A stretch of 64,000 nucleotides of DNA from Ruminococcaceae bacterium UBA5891 (GTDB lineage: Bacteria > Bacillota > Clostridia > Oscillospirales > Acutalibacteraceae): positions 18,385 to 82,384 of the forward strand of contig DJET01000048.1 in the NCBI GenBank assembly GCA_002431945.1, given 5' to 3'. Each line of letters opens with the position of its first letter. Position 1 is the first letter of the stretch. The notes under the pieces are model-generated. The model searched no databases. It had not been told where the DNA came from and was given only the letters and a program-made list of their open reading frames with translations. The translations under genes were made by a program, and so were the position numbers. This document shows positions 59,425 through 64,000 of the stretch, in pieces.

Positions 59425-61851
59425 CTATATAACGGTTTCGGGGTTTATATCAACCGTAACCGTTACATCGCCCTTTTGTTTTATCTCTGTTGCTTTTTTA
59501 AGCATTTCCCTGAATCTTTTTCCGTTTTTGCATTTAATAATCATTCTGAAACGGTATTTATTGTTAACCCTCGGCACTGCGGCGGGCGCAGGACCTAAAA
59601 TAATTGTTTTGATATCGCTGTATTCCCCCTGCAAAAGGCTTTTAATATTGGCAAATACCTCGTTAACGGCGTTTTGCGCCTCGCTCTTGACAAACGAACG
59701 CGTGCTTACGGTGCATATATCGCAGTACGGCGGATATATCATAAGCTTTCTTGTCATAATTTCATCGTTATAAAAGCCCTCGTAATCCTGCCGTGCCGCA
59801 AGCTCTATTAACTCGCTGTCGGGATTAAGCGACTGTATAACGGCAGTGCCCGCGCTGTCGCCCCTGCCCGCCCTGCCTATAACCTGAGTAAGCAGTGAAA
59901 AGGTGCGTTCAAAGCCCCTGAAATCGTCGCTGTAGGTGGCGCTGTCCGCCCCTAAAACGCCTACAAGCGTAACATTGGGAAAATCAAGCCCCTTAGCCAC
60001 CATCTGGGTGCCCAAAAGTATATCGTATTCGCCGTTTGCAAATTCGTCAAGCCGTTTGGCATATGAATCTCTTGCTGCGGTGCTGTCTGCGTCCAGCCGC
60101 AGAACGCGTGCTTTCGGGAAAAGGGCATTAAGCTCCTCTTCAACCTTTTGCGTGCCTGCGCCCAAAAACTTTAAATGCTCGCCGCCGCAGTTTGGGCATT
60201 TGCCGCCCGAAGGCGCCGAATAACCGCAATAGTGGCACATCATTCTGTTATTGGCGGAATGATATGTAAGCGAGATACTGCAGTTAGGGCAGGAAAGCAC
60301 ATATCCGCACTGCGGACAGGATATATATGTATTTTTGCCGCGCCTGTTAAGCAGTATTATAGCCTGCTTTTTGCTTGAGAGCGTATCGCTTATCGCGCCG
60401 CACAGCTCGCGGCTTATATCAAGCGTGTTACCGCTTAATATTTCTTTCTTCATATCAACGGTGCGAACCTGCGGCAAAACCGCGCTGCCGTAACGGTTTT
60501 TAAGCACAAACAGGCTGTATTTACCGCTTTTAGCGGCGGTAAAGCTTTCTACCGACGGCGTAGCCGAAGCCAACAGCAAAAGCCCCCCATGGTAAGCCGT
60601 GCGGAACCGCGCGATATCTCTTGCGTGAAAACGCGGCGACTGCTCGGACTTATAGGTATGCTCATGCTCCTCGTCCATAATAATAAGTCCCAAATCGGAA
60701 AAAGGGGCGAAAACCGCGCTGCGTGTGCCTATTGCGATAAGCGCCTTGCCGTCCTTTACCCTTTGCCATTCGTCCGTACGCTTGCCCATAGACATAGCGC
60801 TGTGAAATACCGCCACCTTATCGCCGTAGCGCGAAGTGAAAATTTCAAGCATCTGCGGCGTAAGGGCAATTTCGGGCACCATTACTATTACGCCCCTGTT
60901 TTGGGAAATAACCTTATCCGCAAGCTTTAAAAAGACCTGCGTTTTGCCCGAACCCGTGATACCGTAAAGCAGCGACACCGCGCCGCCGTTTTTTAAATAT
61001 TCTTTTTCAAGCCCGTTGTAAGCCGCCTGCTGTTCATCGGTTAACGCAATTTCCCTTTCGGCAGCGGACTTTGGCGCCTTAAGCGCCGTTCTGTAAAGCT
61101 TTTGTGTAAAGCTTACAAGCACGCCCTTTGCTATAAGCTTTTCTATAACGGGGGCGGTAACCCCAGTATAATACATAAGCTCCTTTACCGAAATATCGCC
61201 TGCATCGCACACAAAGCGCGCCGTTTCCTTTTGGCGGGGCGTCAGCTTTATGCAGTCAAGCTCGTCCGCAGATACGGTAACGCGCACCCATTTTTCGGTA
61301 GCGTCGCCTATTTTACGCTTTGTATCGCGGTTTTTCAAAAGCGCCTGCTTTTCGCACATCTGCTCTAACAGCGTCACATCTGCGTCTAACTGCTTTTTAA
61401 GCGCCGCTTCGTCCTTTTCGCCCTTTGCGTTTAAAAAATCGTACACGGCCTTTTCACGCTCGTCAAGCAATGAAAAAACCGTAAATTCGGGGTTGGCGGA
61501 ATAAAAGTTCACAAGGCGGTAATTTAGTCCTGCGGGTAATACCGCGTGTACCGCGTCGTAATACGTGCAAAAGCAGCTTTCGTGCATAAATTCGCACATT
61601 TTAAGCATTTCGGGGTTTAAAACCGGCTCTTTATCGATAACGGAAATTACCGCCTTAAGCCCCTTAAGTTCGGCGTTTAAAACGCAAAAAACCATTCCCT
61701 GCTTTTTTGTGTTGCCGCCGCCGAACGGCACCGTAACGCGGCAGCCGGTCTTAAGGCTTTTATGCATTTCGGGCGGAACGGCATAGGTATAAAGCTTATC
61801 AAAGGCAAAAGCCGCGCCGTCAAGCGCGATCTGTGCCGCAAGACCTACCAT
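59425..61851 (-). CDS. priA: Primosomal protein N' (replication restart helicase)
   Basis: An 808-residue helicase restarting stalled replication forks. It has the DNA-binding N-terminus (about 1-110), Walker A YGITGSGKTQVFL, the DEEHEHTYKSEQ motif and the zinc-binding cysteines (CPQCGYVLSCPNCSISL, CHYCG, CPNCGG) and VIGRAGRGD. GGGAGG lies upstream of the ATG. In Bacillus a coaBC gene sits between rpoZ and priA; it is absent here. Confidence 0.95.
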   Translation of the reverse strand: MVGLAAQIALDGAAFAFDKLYTYAVPPEMHKSLKTGCRVTVPFGGGNTKKQGMVFCVLNAELKGLKAVISVIDKEPVLNPEMLKMCEFMHESCFCTYYDAVHAVLPAGLNYRLVNFYSANPEFTVFSLLDEREKAVYDFLNAKGEKDEAALKKQLDADVTLLEQMCEKQALLKNRDTKRKIGDATEKWVRVTVSADELDCIKLTPRQKETARFVCDAGDISVKELMYYTGVTAPVIEKLIAKGVLVSFTQKLYRTALKAPKSAAEREIALTDEQQAAYNGLEKEYLKNGGAVSLLYGITGSGKTQVFLKLADKVISQNRGVIVMVPEIALTPQMLEIFTSRYGDKVAVFHSAMSMGKRTDEWQRVKDGKALIAIGTRSAVFAPFSDLGLIIMDEEHEHTYKSEQSPRFHARDIARFRTAYHGGLLLLASATPSVESFTAAKSGKYSLFVLKNRYGSAVLPQVRTVDMKKEILSGNTLDISRELCGAISDTLSSKKQAIILLNRRGKNTYISCPQCGYVLSCPNCSISLTYHSANNRMMCHYCGYSAPSGGKCPNCGGEHLKFLGAGTQKVEEELNALFPKARVLRLDADSTAARDSYAKRLDEFANGEYDILLGTQMVAKGLDFPNVTLVGVLGADSATYSDDFRGFERTFSLLTQVIGRAGRGDSAGTAVIQSLNPDSELIELAARQDYEGFYNDEIMTRKLMIYPPYCDICTVSTRSFVKSEAQNAVNEVFANIKSLLQGEYSDIKTIILGPAPAAVPRVNNKYRFRMIIKCKNGKRFREMLKKATEIKQKGDVTVTVDINPETVI

Positions 61852-61879
61852 AACCCTTTCCTCCCGATTTCACGTTAAA

Positions 61880-62065
61880 TCAGTTTTTAGCGTCTAACTG
61901 TGCCGCCAGCTTATCTATTGCAATGCTTACCGGCTTTTCGGTTGAAATTTCGCCGTTTTCCTCCATTTCGTGCGCTATCTGGCGCGCGGTATGGGCTACG
62001 TCGATAACAAGACGGTATCTGTTGGGTGAGTTCATTATAAGCTTTCCTATATTCGGGTTTAACAT
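61880..62065 (-). CDS. rpoZ: RNA polymerase omega subunit
   Basis: A 61-residue protein with the omega pattern (NRYRLVIDVAHTARQIA, then KPVSIAIDKLA). It supports assembly of the RNA polymerase beta' subunit. Its start overlaps the gmk stop by 7 bases. Slightly shorter than Bacillus omega. Confidence 0.9.
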   Translation of the reverse strand: MLNPNIGKLIMNSPNRYRLVIDVAHTARQIAHEMEENGEISTEKPVSIAIDKLAAQLDAKN

Positions 62066-62667
62066 TCTTTAAGCACCTCGTTAATTATTTCTTTTTGCCT
62101 GTCGGTTTTAAAGCGGCTGCTTAAAATAACAGACATTATATCATCGGCTGCCGCCGTAATACTATCGTTAACGATTATATAATCGTATTCGCTTGCGCGC
62201 TTTATTTCGCCAAGCGCACTGTTAAGGCGTTTTTCAATTGCCGCGGCAGAGTCGGTTCCCCTGCCCACAAGCCTTCTTTTAAGCTCTGCAAATGAAGGGG
62301 GCATTATAAATATGCTTACTGCGTCGGGCAGCTTTTTTCTTATCTGCGCCGCGCCGTTAACGTCTACCTCTATTATTATATCGTCGCCCGCCGCAACGGC
62401 TTTTTCAACCGGCTCGCGCGGAGTACCGTAATAATTGCCCACAAACTCGTTATGCTCAAGCAAGCGGTCGTTTTCTATCATTTCCTCAAATTCTTCTCTT
62501 GTGATAAAGTGATATTTCTCGCCCTCGCGCTCGCCCGTTCGCATATCGCGCGTTATAGATGAGATTGAAAATTTCAGATCCGGCTTATTTCTGAAAAGCT
62601 CCGCTAAAACCGTATCCTTTCCCGAACCGGAGGGACCCGAAATAATAAAAACTCCGCCCTTATTCAT
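62059..62667 (-). CDS. gmk: Guanylate kinase
   Basis: A 202-residue enzyme phosphorylating GMP to GDP. The P-loop is [13 protein letters not shown], with [19 protein letters not shown] and [12 protein letters not shown]. The start at 62665-62667 (MNKGGVF) has AGGAGG 7 bases upstream; a frame 7 codons longer starts within remA coding sequence. It overlaps remA by 8 bases. Confidence 0.95.
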   Translation of the reverse strand: MNKGGVFIISGPSGSGKDTVLAELFRNKPDLKFSISSITRDMRTGEREGEKYHFITREEFEEMIENDRLLEHNEFVGNYYGTPREPVEKAVAAGDDIIIEVDVNGAAQIRKKLPDAVSIFIMPPSFAELKRRLVGRGTDSAAAIEKRLNSALGEIKRASEYDYIIVNDSITAAADDIMSVILSSRFKTDRQKEIINEVLKEC

Positions 62668-62932
62668 CTTCTTCCTCCTCGTCCTCAATGATCTCCTCGT
62701 CCTCGCTCATACGGTTTGCAACCGTTTCCGACTGTAAATAGGTGAGGATTATATGGTCGCTGTCGGTAATAATAACGGCTCTTGTACGCCTGCCGTGGGT
62801 TGCGTCTATAAGCGTTCCGCGCTCCTTTGCGTCTTGAATAATGCGCTTTATGGGGGCGGATTCGGGGCTTACGATCGCTATCATACGGTTAGCCGAAACC
62901 ATATTGCCGAAACCGATGTTTACCAGCTTCAA
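62660..62932 (-). CDS. remA: Extracellular matrix regulator RemA (DUF370)
   Basis: This 90-residue DNA-binding protein reads [20 protein letters not shown], then [17 protein letters not shown] and [18 protein letters not shown], the RemA signature. The start is TTG at 62930-62932, fitting the family N-terminus and AAAGGG upstream; a GTG 3 codons earlier is less likely. A very acidic tail ([14 protein letters not shown]) is longer than usual. In Bacillus subtilis RemA activates matrix operons including the TasA operon, so a link to the SipW/TasA-like locus of this window is possible. Confidence 0.93.
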   Translation of the reverse strand: MKLVNIGFGNMVSANRMIAIVSPESAPIKRIIQDAKERGTLIDATHGRRTRAVIITDSDHIILTYLQSETVANRMSEDEEIIEDEEEEDE

Positions 62933-62948
62933 AAAAATCACCCTTTAA

Positions 62949-63827
62949 TTACTCTATATTTTGTATTTGCTCTCTTATTTTTTCAATTTCGGATTTCATA
63001 TCCACAACCGACCGCGTGATCTCGGCGTCCTGCGCCTTAGAGCCTATTGTGTTTGTTTCCCTGTTCATTTCCTGAACGATAAAATCAAGCTTTCTGCCAA
63101 CCGCGCCGCCGGCGTTAAGCAGATCGTTAAGCTGTGTAATATGGCTTTTAAGCCTTACGGTTTCCTCTGCAACGGCAACCTTATCCGCAAATATTGCCGT
63201 TTCGGTAAGCAGGCGCTGTTCGTCAACCGTTTTATCGCCCAAAAGCTCTTTTATCTTTTTTTCAAGCCTTTCGCGGTATGCCGCAACGGTTTTAGGCGAA
63301 CGCTCGTCTATAAATTCAACCTGTTTCAGTATAAAATCGGTTCTGCCGTTAATATCGCCTTTAAGCCTTGCGCCCTCGGTTTCGCGCATTTCAACAAAGC
63401 CGCAAACAGCTTCTTCGGCTGTTTTCAAAACCGCCGCAGTTACCGTTTCATCAGGCAGCGTGCGCTTTTTAACATTTAAAAAATCCGGCAGCAAAATAAG
63501 CGAAGACATTTTAACGTCGTTTTCGATATGAAGCTCCTCCGCCGTTTTATTAAGCTTTGAAACAAGCGCCGCGGCATAGGCGGAATTTACCTCTACCTCG
63601 GTATTATCCTCGCCGCAATCGTCTATCATTACCGAAATCTCAACCTTGCCGCGCGTTATATACTGCGCGCAAAAGCTTTTTAATTTTTCTTCAAGAAAAT
63701 TACAGCCACGCGGTAAGCGCGAGGTAAATTCAAAATACCTATGATTTACCGATTTTATTTCAACCGTAACGTCAAGCCCGTCAATTGTAAGCTTTGCCCT
63801 GCCGAAGCCGGTCATACTTCTGACCAT
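62949..63827 (-). CDS. yicC: YicC family endoribonuclease
   Basis: A 292-residue protein opening MVRSMTGFGRAKL with the conserved SVNHRYFEFTSRLPRG and, near the end, GRKLDFIVQEMNRETNTIGSKAQD, both diagnostic of YicC/YloC. Members have been shown to act as RNases. It is the first gene of the operon, preceded by a promoter. Confidence 0.93.
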   Translation of the reverse strand: MVRSMTGFGRAKLTIDGLDVTVEIKSVNHRYFEFTSRLPRGCNFLEEKLKSFCAQYITRGKVEISVMIDDCGEDNTEVEVNSAYAAALVSKLNKTAEELHIENDVKMSSLILLPDFLNVKKRTLPDETVTAAVLKTAEEAVCGFVEMRETEGARLKGDINGRTDFILKQVEFIDERSPKTVAAYRERLEKKIKELLGDKTVDEQRLLTETAIFADKVAVAEETVRLKSHITQLNDLLNAGGAVGRKLDFIVQEMNRETNTIGSKAQDAEITRSVVDMKSEIEKIREQIQNIE

Positions 63828-63862
63828 CGGTTTTTCACTTCCAAAAAATAATATTTCATATT

Positions 63863-63892
63863 ATTTTATCAAAAAACACCTGCCATTGTCAA
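63863..63892 (-). promoter_or_regulatory. Sigma-A promoter of the yicC-spoVM operon
   Basis: On the minus strand TTGACA (63887-63892), 18 bases, TAAAAT (63863-63868), 36 bases before the yicC start. Confidence 0.75.
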
Positions 63893-63930
63893 GCATTTAC
63901 GCAGTTTGTAACCTTTTTTAACAATTAAAA

Positions 63931-63957
63931 GCAAAAAGACCGCCGTTTTGCGGCGGT
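63931..63957 (-). terminator. Terminator of a gene beyond the window edge
   Basis: ACCGCCG (63939-63945) and CGGCGGT (63951-63957) form a stem that, read on the minus strand, is followed by CTTTTTGCTTTT. It would end a minus-strand gene lying past base 64000. The last 40 bases show nothing else. Confidence 0.75.
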
Positions 63958-64000
63958 TTAGCGGTGTTTAAAAGCTGTTGTCATTGCGGTGCGGGTGTCC

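Overview
The window looks like a chromosome segment of an anaerobic, spore-forming gut Clostridia, most likely Oscillospiraceae/Ruminococcaceae. The signs are a cohesin gene beside a dockerin gene, a SpoVM homologue, a (broken) alpha/beta SASP gene, a bile-salt-hydrolase-family enzyme, and the Firmicute gene order yicC-remA-gmk-rpoZ-priA-def-fmt-rsmB-rlmN-prpC-prkC-rsgA-spoVM. Base composition is moderate, strong TTGACA-17-TATAAT promoters are common, and AAGGAGG ribosome binding sites decide several starts. No rRNA, tRNA or CRISPR array was seen.

Region 1 (1-18.3 kb) is a glycan-use locus: a cohesin protein (cut by the window edge), a 1468-residue dockerin protein built from four nearly identical 228-residue modules, a secreted clan GH-A glycosidase, a sugar-binding lipoprotein, an AraC-type regulator, a peptidase S51, two GH38 alpha-mannosidases and a GH2 beta-mannosidase. 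The three minus-strand promoters of the glycan genes share a previously unlabelled 29-bp motif at a fixed distance from the -10 box. This is a strong candidate operator for the AraC protein encoded in the same locus. The substrate is probably a mannose-rich glycan such as an N-glycan core or mannan. No permease genes are present.

Region 2 (18.6-36.4 kb) is the most unusual part. After a NagD-like phosphatase comes a cyclic-di-GMP locus. Three GEMM-I (c-di-GMP-I) riboswitches, each with its own promoter and a terminator overlapping the aptamer 3' end, head three transcription units. These encode SipW-dependent (TasA/camelysin-like) exported proteins, a giant 1449-residue adhesin-like protein, and a degenerate EAL-domain protein that looks like a c-di-GMP receptor. 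They are followed by two ER-type (Ser/His) signal peptidases, a membrane-anchored McrB-like AAA+ ATPase with a DUF2357-like partner, a small coiled-coil protein, an EAL phosphodiesterase and a GGDEF diguanylate cyclase. Synthesis, breakdown, sensing and output of c-di-GMP therefore appear to sit side by side with an export and assembly apparatus for surface fibres.

Region 3 (36.5-51.7 kb) is mixed: a large serine recombinase, a DUF378 protein, an NSS-family transporter, a Cu/Zn superoxide dismutase (unusual for such an organism), a 268-bp hairpin-rich element with terminal inverted repeats, a GNAT/DUF2156/class A PBP operon, LysR-BrnQ, a truncated SASP gene abutting a second serine recombinase, a choloylglycine hydrolase, a second AraC regulator and a GNAT acetyltransferase.

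Region 4 (51.7-63.9 kb, minus strand) is a conserved housekeeping and sporulation operon from yicC to spoVM. It includes two very short genes: SpoVM (28 residues) and a 48-residue Cys-rich membrane peptide. RemA in this operon is a matrix-gene activator in Bacillus, so it may connect to region 2.
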